From positions 1 through 9,856 of the forward strand of contig CAZIWJ010000135.1 of the NCBI GenBank assembly GCA_964542855.1: 9,856 bases of DNA, in the 5' to 3' direction. This document shows, piece after piece, positions 1-6,675 of the stretch. Position 1 is the stretch's first letter; each line of letters begins with the position of its first letter. Source of the DNA: CAZIWJ01 sp964542855 (GTDB taxonomy: Bacteria > Bacteroidota > Bacteroidia > Cytophagales > Cyclobacteriaceae). The translations under genes were made by a program, and so were the position numbers. A model generated the notes under the pieces. The model made no database searches, had not been told where the DNA came from, and saw nothing but the letters and a program-made list of their open reading frames with translations.

Positions 1-462
1 GGAGGCGATGTTTACGACATGGGAAGCAGTATTGCCCGGAGAACGGGGGTATTGCAGGAAACATCCGTTGGCCGGGAAGAAGGCGTGATTGGACAGGGTG
101 TACGTAATGTTGGCACGGAAGAAAACCCGGTGTACGTGGAAAATGATGTAGTGGTAGAATCGGATAATGTAGCTACTTTTTACGGCCGCTACGTGGGCCG
201 CCAGTTCCACGAGGCAGCAGTAATGGATGGATCTTACGTTAAGTTGCGCGAAGCGTCGATCAGTTACAATTTACCCAAACCCTGGTTCGATGATTTCTTC
301 CTGCAGTCGGCATCATTATCAGTTATCGGCAGAAACCTTGCGATACTGCACAAGAATACCACGCACATCGATCCTGAAATCAGCAGCGCTTATCTCGGTT
401 ATAATTACGGGCAACTGCCCAGTACGAGAAGCGTGGGTTTCAGCCTGAATGTTAAATTTTAA
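1..462 (+). CDS. SusC/RagA-type TonB-dependent receptor, C-terminal part
   Basis: This is the last 153 residues of a SusC-family outer-membrane receptor; the reading frame is open from base 1, so the gene begins outside the window. SusC proteins are TonB-driven beta-barrels that import a ligand held by a partner SusD lipoprotein. What is seen: a GDVYDMGSS start, a GVLQETSVGREEGVIGQGVRN stretch, a VKLREASISYNLP strand, a SVIGRNLAILHKNT strand and an HIDPE segment. All are typical of the last barrel strands in receptors paired with SusD-like_2 proteins. It ends in NVKF, an aromatic C-terminal residue as expected for a barrel assembled by the BAM complex. The stop lies 14 bases before the next gene, a SusD homologue, which supports both the family call and an operon. 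Plug domain, TonB box and substrate class cannot be judged because they lie upstream. Confidence 0.93.
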   Translation, partial: GGDVYDMGSSIARRTGVLQETSVGREEGVIGQGVRNVGTEENPVYVENDVVVESDNVATFYGRYVGRQFHEAAVMDGSYVKLREASISYNLPKPWFDDFFLQSASLSVIGRNLAILHKNTTHIDPEISSAYLGYNYGQLPSTRSVGFSLNVKF

Positions 463-476
463 ACCTAGCCCGAACG

Positions 477-1937
477 ATGAGAAGATTAATAATAATGTTT
501 TTACTACTGGTATGGACAGGTGCCTGTACCAGTGATTTTGAAGAATTGAACACCAACCCGAATGCCCCGGTTGAGGTAAGCCCGCAGTATTTGTTACCAC
601 AGGCTTTGCAAACCACCGTAGACAATTACTGGGGAAACCGTATCCGAAACGAACGGCTGAATTTCGATCATGCCATGTGCTGGGTGCAGCATCTTACCCG
701 GAATATCTACGAAAATGAGGGAGATAATTATAACGTTCAACCTTCAGTAAATATTACGAACTGGGAGGTATTTTACACGGATGGGCTAATTAATTTCGAG
801 AAAATCCGCGAATTGTCTTCCGCCGAAGCCGATGTACCCAATTCCAACTACGAAGGTATCGGTATTGGTATGCGTGCATGGACTACCGCAATTATTACCG
901 ACGTATGGGGGGCTGTTCCTTTTACCGATGCCTTGAAGGGAACTGCTGAGGAAGCGGTATTTTCACCGGGTTACGATGCCCAGCCCGATGTATATGCTCA
1001 ATTAATTGATGACCTGGCTACGGCCAATGCGTTGCTAAATCCGGATGGGCCGGCCGTTAAGGGTGACATCATGTTTAACGGTGACGTAATGATGTGGAAG
1101 AAGTTTTTCAATTCAACCCGCTTTAAACTGCTGAACCGACAGGCACACGTAGTTTCCGGGTCGGGAGAAGAAATGCAGGCCATGCTCGATGACCCGGATA
1201 CCTGGCCGATGATTAGTAGCAATGACGAAATCGCCGAGCTGGTTTACGGTGCGGTTCCTACTGGCAACCCATGGAACGACATCCTGGTGCAACAGGGTCG
1301 AACAGACTGGAACATCAGCAGTACTTTAGTAAATAAAATGAAAGCACTAGACGACCCTCGGCTGGACGTTTTTGCGCAACCCGGAAACCAGGCAGAAGGT
1401 GAAATAACCGGACATCCGAACGGGCTGCCGGGGGCTACAGCCACTACTTTCCTGGGGTTTAGTGCAACGATTAATGTTGAAACATTTGCCCAGGTAAACT
1501 CGCCGGCCGTGTTGATGAGCTATTCTGAATTGCTGTTCAACCAGGCGGAAGCCGCCCTCGACGGAGATATTAATGGAAACGCAGAAGAATTATTTGCCCA
1601 GGCCGTTGCGGCTTCGTTCGATCAGTACGGGCTGGAGGTACCTGGTAACTACATTGCCAGCCTGGGTACGCTCAACAAAGAAGTGTTAATGACCCAAAAA
1701 TGGATTGCGTTGTTCGGGCAGGGTATTGAAGCCTGGACCGAGTTGCGCCGTACCGGATTCCCGGTATTACCCGAACCTGATCCCAGGGCTCAGTTTCAGA
1801 ACGATGGAGTTTTGCCTACCCGAATGATATATCCTTCTACGGAATATTCCCTGAACGGAGAACAGGTACAAGATGGGGTAAGCTTTAATGAAGGTCCGGA
1901 TAATATGAAAACCCCGCTTTGGTGGGTAGAAAACTAA
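477..1937 (+). CDS. SusD-like_2 class nutrient-binding outer-membrane lipoprotein
   Basis: This 486-residue protein is a SusD/RagB homologue, the surface lipoprotein that caps the SusC barrel and captures substrate. The leader is short and hydrophobic with a lipobox WTGAC, giving a lipidated cysteine at residue 17. It is followed by TSDFEE, acidic residues of the kind that promote surface display in Bacteroidota. The mature protein opens with LNTNPNAPVEVSPQYLLPQA, and near the C-terminus it has AWTELRRTGFPVLP and RMIYPSTEYSLN, ending in PLWWVEN. This pattern is characteristic of the SusD-like_2 family rather than the classical RagB/SusD family. Length is normal for the family. It starts 14 bases after the susC stop and ends 10 bases before the next lipoprotein gene, so all three are probably co-transcribed. 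No Shine-Dalgarno sequence is apparent, which is usual in this phylum. The ligand is unknown. Confidence 0.93.
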   Translation: MRRLIIMFLLLVWTGACTSDFEELNTNPNAPVEVSPQYLLPQALQTTVDNYWGNRIRNERLNFDHAMCWVQHLTRNIYENEGDNYNVQPSVNITNWEVFYTDGLINFEKIRELSSAEADVPNSNYEGIGIGMRAWTTAIITDVWGAVPFTDALKGTAEEAVFSPGYDAQPDVYAQLIDDLATANALLNPDGPAVKGDIMFNGDVMMWKKFFNSTRFKLLNRQAHVVSGSGEEMQAMLDDPDTWPMISSNDEIAELVYGAVPTGNPWNDILVQQGRTDWNISSTLVNKMKALDDPRLDVFAQPGNQAEGEITGHPNGLPGATATTFLGFSATINVETFAQVNSPAVLMSYSELLFNQAEAALDGDINGNAEELFAQAVAASFDQYGLEVPGNYIASLGTLNKEVLMTQKWIALFGQGIEAWTELRRTGFPVLPEPDPRAQFQNDGVLPTRMIYPSTEYSLNGEQVQDGVSFNEGPDNMKTPLWWVEN

Positions 1938-1947
1938 ACCTGATATC

Positions 1948-2325
1948 ATGAAGAAATTACTAACTATATTCATTGCAAGTAGCCTGTTTTGGGGATGTGA
2001 GGACGTTTCCGACCGGGCTTTCGACCGGGTAGCTTCGCCGGTACTGGGACAAATTTCCCTCGAGAAAAACGATACAGAAATTTCGGGAGAGGCCTTTTTT
2101 GCCGAACTGGACAAGTCGGGAATACTTGATCAGGCTATCGGAATTGATACAATTCCCTTGCCAGGGCTATCGATCCTGATTAGCACGGCGGAAGGTTCCG
2201 AATTGGAAACTATCTCTACGGGTGCTGATGGTACATTTACATTTCAGCTAACCAGCGAAGCAGAGCAACTGGAGTTTTCCGGAACGCATGAGGGCCAGGA
2301 CTTTCGTTTTATTAGAAAGTTATAG
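1948..2325 (+). CDS. Small lipoprotein of unknown function, third gene of susCD operon
   Basis: This is a 125-residue predicted lipoprotein. A KK-containing hydrophobic leader ends in the lipobox LFWGC, with cysteine 17 followed by EDVSD, so it is probably anchored in the outer membrane and possibly surface exposed. The mature part is about 108 residues and has two visible segments. The first is FFAELDKSGILDQAIGIDTIP (about residues 50-70). The second is a beta-rich part with PGLSILIS, a TGADGTFTFQL turn-strand unit and a C-terminal FRFIRKL. The DG-x-F/Y-x-F turn resembles transthyretin-like or carboxypeptidase-regulatory-like beta sandwiches, but the match is by eye only. The start is 10 bases after the SusD stop on the same strand and a hairpin follows its stop directly, so it is the last gene of the susC-susD operon. 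An accessory role in ligand binding or in stabilising the SusCD complex is inferred. It is not an obvious SusE or SusF, which are much longer. No specific function is claimed. Confidence 0.82.
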   Translation: MKKLLTIFIASSLFWGCEDVSDRAFDRVASPVLGQISLEKNDTEISGEAFFAELDKSGILDQAIGIDTIPLPGLSILISTAEGSELETISTGADGTFTFQLTSEAEQLEFSGTHEGQDFRFIRKL

Positions 2326-2333
2326 GTTCACTG

Positions 2334-2371
2334 TATGGGTCAGGCGGTTTTTAGGTGTCCGCCTGCCCATA
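2334..2371 (+). terminator. GC-rich hairpin ending the first susCD operon
   Basis: An inverted repeat begins 8 bases after the lipoprotein stop: TATGGG-T-CAGGCGG pairs with CCGCCTG-CCCATA around a loop of about 11 bases, giving 13 base pairs with one bulged T. Its location directly behind the last gene fits a transcription end or a 3'-end stabilising stem. It is not followed by a run of T, so it is a weaker terminator candidate than the other two in the window. Confidence 0.5.
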
Positions 2372-2515
2372 ATTACCATGCTCACCTACACCGTAGATCA
2401 TTCTAACTAATCAATTTTAAATTATACATTATACGGGTAGAATAATCAATATCATTTTATTATTTTGCTCACTGATTGTAATTATCAATTTCATTTTGAA
2501 TTAAATTTATACACT
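2372..2515 (+). promoter_or_regulatory. AT-rich leader region of the exported aminotransferase gene
   Basis: This stretch between the preceding hairpin and the aminotransferase start is very AT-rich and contains no gene. It must hold that gene's promoter if the preceding hairpin stops transcription. The closest match to the Bacteroidota -7 box TAnnTTTG is TTATTTTG at 2460-2467, with one mismatch and no well-spaced TTG upstream, so I do not assign a precise promoter. It also holds a tandem ATTATAC pair (2421-2434) and repeated ATCAAT-type boxes, listed separately. Confidence 0.4.
2408..2497. repeat. Three short TAATCAAT-like direct repeats
   Basis: Related boxes occur at 2408 (TAATCAATTT), 2443 (TAATCAATATCATTTT) and 2482 (TTATCAATTTCATTTT). 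The last two agree at 14 of 16 positions and start 39 bases apart; the first starts 35 bases before the second. They lie just upstream of the aminotransferase start, where an operator could sit. The region is AT-rich, so part of the similarity may be chance. Confidence 0.35.
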
Positions 2516-3694
2516 ATGCCTTCATCTATGAATCGCAGAAACTGGATTCGGACTTCTGCTCTGATTGCTTCCGGTGCCACCGTTGGCGCAGGCCTATTGG
2601 GTAACACTGCCCTTGGTGCTCCTTTTCCTCACCGGGTGCTGGAGCGTAACCCCATAAAACCAGAAGAATTACCAAAATTAAAGGCCCGTTTACTGGCCAA
2701 TGAAAATCCGTTTGGTCCTTCGGCCAGTACGCAGCAAGCCATTATCGATGCGGCCAGTTCTGGTAATCGTTACGGCCACCAGCAAGCGCGTGATTTAATG
2801 GAAATCATTGCTGAAAAGGAGGGGGTTAGCAAAGACCACATCATGATGGGTCCCGGTTCTACCGATTTACTGGAAAAAACTGCTATCGTTACCTGTATGA
2901 ATGGGGGTAACGTTGTAGCAGCTCATCCTTCTTACATGTCGCTTATCAATACAGCCGAAAAAATGGGTGCCAGTTGGAAAAGTATCCCTTTAACCAAAGA
3001 TCACGCCCACGATCTGGACGGTATGGAAGATGCAGTAGACCGCAATACCAAGCTGGTTTACGTTTGTAATCCCAACAACCCAACCGGTTCTTTAACCGAT
3101 GCCAGTAAGCTGAGGAAGTTTTGTAAAAGCGTATCGAAAAAGTCGCCTATTTTTGTAGATGAGGCTTACATGGAATTCCTTTTCGATGACATGAAATCCA
3201 GTATGGTTAACCTGGTTAAGGAAGGGGAGGATGTAATTATATCCCGTACCTTCTCTAAAATTCACGGCATGGCCGGTTTACGGGTTGGTTACATCATTGC
3301 CAAACCGGAGCGAATTGCCGCGATAAACAGCATGGTTAGAGGAACCATGGGGCTTTGTGTAACTTCTCTGATGGGTGCTTTTGCCAGTATGAAAGATACT
3401 GACTTCCACCAAATGACCCGTGAGAAAACCAAAGAAGCCCGTGAGTTTACTTTCAAGACGCTTCAAAGCATGGATATGGACTACATTCCATCGCACACCA
3501 GTTTTGTGATTTTCCCGCTCAATATGCCGGGCCAAAAGTATCGTCAGAAAATGCTGGATCGTGGAGTGGGCATCCGGGTGTACGATATCGACGGTAAACC
3601 CTGGGGAAGGGTAAGTATGGGTACGATGGAAGAAATGAAGCTGTTTGCCAGTGCTAACGAGCAGGTGATAAGCAAAGTTTCTTCACTTGATTAA
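2516..3694 (+). CDS. Tat-exported PLP-dependent aminotransferase, HisC-like
   Basis: This fold-type I pyridoxal-phosphate aminotransferase resembles histidinol-phosphate aminotransferase, 392 residues from the ATG at 2516. A second ATG at 2528 (MNRRNW) is equally plausible; an upstream in-frame TTG at 2465 is not, because it would bury the leader. The leader NRRNWIRTSALIASGA followed by a hydrophobic stretch and an ALGA cleavage-like site is a twin-arginine signal (R7, R8), so the enzyme should be exported folded, with cofactor, to the periplasm. Catalytic features are intact: LANENPFGPS, GPGSTDLL, NPNNPTG with the PLP-contacting Asn188, DEAY with Asp215, SRTFSK with the Schiff-base Lys248, GMAGLRVGY, and RVSMG with the carboxylate-binding Arg365. 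Mature length is close to ordinary HisC. No histidine-biosynthesis genes are nearby and the location would be wrong for that pathway, so a hisC name is not justified. It appears monocistronic between two hairpins. The amino donor and acceptor are unknown. Confidence 0.88.
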   Translation: MPSSMNRRNWIRTSALIASGATVGAGLLGNTALGAPFPHRVLERNPIKPEELPKLKARLLANENPFGPSASTQQAIIDAASSGNRYGHQQARDLMEIIAEKEGVSKDHIMMGPGSTDLLEKTAIVTCMNGGNVVAAHPSYMSLINTAEKMGASWKSIPLTKDHAHDLDGMEDAVDRNTKLVYVCNPNNPTGSLTDASKLRKFCKSVSKKSPIFVDEAYMEFLFDDMKSSMVNLVKEGEDVIISRTFSKIHGMAGLRVGYIIAKPERIAAINSMVRGTMGLCVTSLMGAFASMKDTDFHQMTREKTKEAREFTFKTLQSMDMDYIPSHTSFVIFPLNMPGQKYRQKMLDRGVGIRVYDIDGKPWGRVSMGTMEEMKLFASANEQVISKVSSLD

Positions 3695-3736
3695 ACCTCA
3701 CTACCCTGTATTTTATAATCCGTATTTCGTGTTCTG

Positions 3737-3778
3737 TTAAAGGGTACACCCCATAGGGTGGGTGCCCTTTAATTTTTT
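3737..3778 (+). terminator. Intrinsic terminator of the aminotransferase gene
   Basis: TTAAAGGGTAC-ACCC pairs with GGGT-(GG)-GTGCCCTTTAA around a short CATA-type loop. The stem is about 15 base pairs including one G-T pair, with a two-base GG bulge, and is followed by six T residues (3773-3778). It lies about 40 bases after the aminotransferase stop and 70 bases before the permease start. This is a good intrinsic terminator and argues that the two genes are transcribed separately. Confidence 0.85.
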
Positions 3779-3850
3779 ATATTCTTTACCCTGATCCCGA
3801 AAGTAAACTACGCATTAATACTGATCAGGACAATACCAACTAAATAAACC

Positions 3851-4954
3851 ATGAATCCTGCCCTTCAGAAAACCATTGCTTTATTATTGTTAATAAGTGT
3901 CGGCTTTTTGCTAAAATCGAAGGTAAAAAACCGGGAACAACTAGGTGGAATAAAACTCCTCATTCTCAGTGTTGCTTTACCAGCTACGATATTCATTGCG
4001 CTACTTAAAATTGAAATTAATTTACAGTTAATGACCCTGCCTTTACTGGCTATCGGGTTCAATATTGCCCTTTTCTCTGCATCCTGGGTTATCCTGAAAA
4101 GCTCGGGCATCAATAACAAACAACTCCGAACGATGGCTATGTTATTGCCTTCACTGGCTCCCGGGTTATCGTGCTTTCCCTTCCTGGCCGAATACGTAGG
4201 AGAAAGCTCCGTGGCCTGGGCTGCCCTGGCCGACGTAGGAAATAAAGTTTTCGTGTTAATTATTTTGTACCTCGTGGCCATGAGCTGGTACCGGAAAAAC
4301 CAGGTTGTGAAGCAGGAAGTATCCACGTCAGAAAAAATGAAAGGGCTGATGCTATCTTTGGTTCAAGAGCCGGTAAACCTGGTTTTATTAGCCGGTTTAA
4401 CCTTACTGGTATTTGGTTACTCTTTTTCCACTCTGCCCGATTTTATTCAGCAAATGTTCGGAAAAATGAGTGCCATGATGACACCCATGGTATTAATATT
4501 CATTGGCCTGGCTGTTAAACTAAAGTTATCGGACATTAAAGTGGTTATTCCTTTATTGCTGTTTCGCTCCGGCTTCAGCTTTTGTTTGAGTGCTCTTTTT
4601 CTCACTTTGCTGCCTGATCTGGCCCTGCCGGTTATGATTCTTGCGGTAGTTTTCCCGCAAAGTTCTACCAGTTTCTGGCCTTTCGCACACATGACCGCCG
4701 TAAGCACCTTGGAAAAAGCAGACGATAATAAGAAAGAAACTTTCGACATGGACCTGGGCCTTACAATAATGGCCTTTTCGCTACCCTTTTCTTCGGTTTT
4801 GATCATGGGTATTACTGCTACCGGATCGTTATTAATAAATCCTTTTATTCTTTTAATTTTAGGAGTAGCCTTTCTGGCTCTTGGATTTGTGATGAATAAA
4901 TTATTCGCCAGTTTCATCTCCCGGGCTGTGGTGAACAAACAGGTTTCGGCGTAG
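3851..4954 (+). CDS. AEC-family (auxin efflux carrier-like) membrane permease
   Basis: This 367-residue protein consists largely of hydrophobic helices, roughly at residues 8-21, 34-54, 62-84, 92-115, 118-145, 171-190, 203-222, 228-250, 256-280, 300-325 and 328-352, so about ten or eleven membrane spans. The segment LLILSVALPATIFIALLKI matches the helix-2 pattern of the AEC family (Mem_trans), whose members move small organic acids or amino compounds across the inner membrane. The two halves are separated by a charged cytoplasmic-looking loop near residues 146-170, as expected for a 5+5 topology. A second loop (EKADDNKKETFDMD, about 287-300) is unusually acidic and basic. It is somewhat longer than the usual 300-320 residues. 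It follows the aminotransferase on the same strand but after a strong terminator, so it probably has its own promoter in 3779-3850, where I see no convincing box. Substrate and direction of transport are unknown. Confidence 0.75.
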   Translation: MNPALQKTIALLLLISVGFLLKSKVKNREQLGGIKLLILSVALPATIFIALLKIEINLQLMTLPLLAIGFNIALFSASWVILKSSGINNKQLRTMAMLLPSLAPGLSCFPFLAEYVGESSVAWAALADVGNKVFVLIILYLVAMSWYRKNQVVKQEVSTSEKMKGLMLSLVQEPVNLVLLAGLTLLVFGYSFSTLPDFIQQMFGKMSAMMTPMVLIFIGLAVKLKLSDIKVVIPLLLFRSGFSFCLSALFLTLLPDLALPVMILAVVFPQSSTSFWPFAHMTAVSTLEKADDNKKETFDMDLGLTIMAFSLPFSSVLIMGITATGSLLINPFILLILGVAFLALGFVMNKLFASFISRAVVNKQVSA

Positions 4955-5163
4955 TAGTTACAATTTCATCGTTTGTAGTACTGGTTTGTTTTTATGTTCT
5001 ACTTAGTTTTGATCGTGTGGTTGCCCAACCGAAGTAAATACAATCATTATTATGTTTACTAACTGGTTGATTTATACGTAATAAAATCAAACTAACCATT
5101 CAGCATAAAACAGTTTGTTTAGCCACAGTAAGTACTAAAAATTAGTTTTGTTACTGTACTAAA
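4955..5163. other. Intergenic region with a series of AT-rich inverted repeats
   Basis: No plausible gene is seen between the permease stop and the convergent susD terminator. The stretch holds four consecutive inverted repeats. They are GGTT/AACC (5019-5030), AGTAAA/TTTACT (5033-5060), TTGATTTAT/AT(A)AAATCAA (5067-5090), and ACAGTAA-gt-ACTAA with TTAGT-tttg-TTACTGT (5125-5157). A perfect TAnnTTTG box, TAGTTTTG, occurs on the plus strand at 5004-5011 and again at 5143-5150. This could be the 3' end of the permease transcript, a small RNA gene, or AT-rich DNA folding by chance. Confidence 0.4.
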
Positions 5164-5188
5164 AAAGCCTCCCCTTAGGGGAGGCTTT
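5161..5188 (-). terminator. Intrinsic terminator of the susC-susD operon
   Basis: A perfect 11-base-pair stem, AAAGCCTCCCC with GGGGAGGCTTT around a TTA loop, lies 26 bases past the susD stop. Read on the minus strand it runs into six T residues, a textbook intrinsic terminator. On the plus strand the tail is TTTAAAGTTT, so it may also act, less efficiently, for transcripts coming from the permease side. Confidence 0.92.
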
Positions 5189-5214
5189 AAAGTTTACAGA
5201 TCATTTAACTTATT

Positions 5215-6666
5215 CTACAATCCGTAGCCTGGTGCTTGCTGAATGTTAGGATTGGCATCTGTTTCAACCTGGGGAAGAGGAAGAATAAACCGATCGTTCG
5301 GGTAAGAAATTTCGCAGGTAGGAGAGCTGCAATCGGTACGAACCAAGTCGCTTTGGGTGCGGGTGATATCAAAAACCCGATGCCCTTCTGCAAACAACTC
5401 TCTTCTTCTTTCATCCAGGATAGCGTTTACCAGCGCATCGCCCGTTAAACCGGAAACCGGATCAATACCAGCCCTTTCCCGGATGGCATTCAGGTCGGCC
5501 AGGGCACCCGGAGCATCATTAGATCTTGCCAGTGCTTCGGCCCGGTTCAGGAGTACTTCGGAATACCGGATAATGGGTACATTATCAGTATTAATGGTAG
5601 ATCCATCGCTGGGAAACTTGAAAACGCGTTTGCCCTCACCGTTAGCATCAGCATATACTCCGCCGTCGAGGTTATCGTCGTCGACAAATAAAGTTCCGCG
5701 GATATCGCCCTCTTCAAATAAGCTAAACAACTGCTGAGAAGGCAGGTAATCTCCGTAACCGGTTTCTTTGTACATGGCACCGATGTGGTTTGATCCCGGA
5801 CTATCCTGTAAGTTAAAATCAAGTTCGAAAATAGCTTCGGTTGAATTTCCATCGAGGAACTGGGTAGGGTACTCATCGCGTGTTACCAGCTGGTAATTTC
5901 CGCTATTTACAATTTCCGAAGCCAGGCTGGCTGCATCATCCCATTCTCCCATGTACAGGTATACCCTCGACAGTAAAGCCTTGGCTGCATTAGTATTCAT
6001 CACGTTAGGGTTGCCCGCATCAACACCGGAGCTTTCCATTAAACGAATACCCTCTTCAAAGTCACTGATTACCTGGGTATATACTTCTCCAACCGTATTC
6101 CTGGAAGGCAGCGCTTCGGGATCAAATTCCAGCACAATAGGAATGCCGGGATGCGAAGCATCGTCGGTAAAAGTATACGTTTGGGCAAAGAACTTCACCA
6201 GGTCGAAGTGGATCAGTGCCCGGCCGGCGTAAGCCTGACCGAGGGCAAAATCATAATCTTCCTTCCGGGAAGCCGGCGGAGTAAATTCGGCATTAATCAT
6301 GTTATTAGTCATGTTAATGGCTTCATAATATTCTGCCCAGAGTTCACGGTGCTCATTCTGGTTGGTAGTAGGAGCACCCTGGTATTCGGCCCACTCCTTA
6401 CCCCGGTTAGCCGAAGCATTTTGCTTGATATCTTCTCCCATTACATCGGGAATAAGCAGAGTATACCGTCCGTACAGATCTGCCAGCTGTATTTGGTCGT
6501 GAAAGCCCAGGATAGCCGACTCAAAATCATCTACAGTTTTAAAGAAATCGTCATTAGCAACCTCCTGAGGAGGATTCAGATCCAGAAAATCTTCTCCACA
6601 TGATATCAAGAGGAACATCAGCGGAACCAGTATGATTGATTTGATTATATTTTTCATTGTTTTCAT
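5215..6666 (-). CDS. RagB/SusD family nutrient-uptake outer-membrane lipoprotein
   Basis: This 483-residue classical SusD homologue is the surface ligand-binding partner of the SusC receptor encoded just upstream. The leader ends in the lipobox LLISC with lipidated Cys23, followed by GEDFLDLNPP; the acidic residues after the cysteine suit surface export, and FLDLNPP is the usual SusD mature start. The N-terminal half contains the SusD-like_3 helical repeat region. The C-terminal half (from about 270) has the RagB pattern: IIRYSEVLLNRAEALA, DLNAIRERAG, DERRRELFAEGHRVFDITR and YPNDRFILPLPQVETDANP, ending in APGYGL. Two cysteines (446 and 451, CSSPTC) could form a disulfide. The ATG at 6666 lies 9 bases after the susC stop; a second ATG at 6657 (MKNIIK) is an equally possible start. 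The operon ends here with a terminator, so no SusE/F-like protein or hydrolase is co-transcribed. The ligand is unknown. Confidence 0.95.
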   Translation of the reverse strand: MKTMKNIIKSIILVPLMFLLISCGEDFLDLNPPQEVANDDFFKTVDDFESAILGFHDQIQLADLYGRYTLLIPDVMGEDIKQNASANRGKEWAEYQGAPTTNQNEHRELWAEYYEAINMTNNMINAEFTPPASRKEDYDFALGQAYAGRALIHFDLVKFFAQTYTFTDDASHPGIPIVLEFDPEALPSRNTVGEVYTQVISDFEEGIRLMESSGVDAGNPNVMNTNAAKALLSRVYLYMGEWDDAASLASEIVNSGNYQLVTRDEYPTQFLDGNSTEAIFELDFNLQDSPGSNHIGAMYKETGYGDYLPSQQLFSLFEEGDIRGTLFVDDDNLDGGVYADANGEGKRVFKFPSDGSTINTDNVPIIRYSEVLLNRAEALARSNDAPGALADLNAIRERAGIDPVSGLTGDALVNAILDERRRELFAEGHRVFDITRTQSDLVRTDCSSPTCEISYPNDRFILPLPQVETDANPNIQQAPGYGL

Positions 6667-6675
6667 GATTTTCGA

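Noticed and set aside
1..462. First susC considered as a truncated or broken gene
   Set aside because: The frame is open to base 1 and the C-terminus is normal, so the missing part is simply outside the window; no frameshift or internal stop is seen.
2465..2515. In-frame N-terminal extension of the aminotransferase from a TTG at 2465
   Set aside because: The added 17 residues start at a TTG, look like translated AT-rich intergenic DNA and would place the twin-arginine leader internally; the ATG at 2516 or 2528 fits far better.
3865..4938. Two minus-strand open frames (153 and 163 residues) antisense to the permease
   Set aside because: Basic, low-hydrophobicity shadows of a hydrophobic membrane-protein gene. 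Opposite-strand frames of such genes are often open; no motifs are seen.
5143..5150. Second TAGTTTTG box as a promoter
   Set aside because: It lies inside an inverted repeat just ahead of the minus-strand terminator, with no gene downstream on the plus strand and no well-spaced -33 element.
5357..5737. 126-residue plus-strand open frame rich in Ser, Arg and Leu
   Set aside because: It is antisense to the conserved C-terminal RagB region, and its composition is typical of a shadow frame.
6151..6603. 150-residue plus-strand open frame antisense to the RagB/SusD gene
   Set aside because: It is fully covered by the conserved SusD coding sequence on the minus strand, with no domain and no neighbour support.
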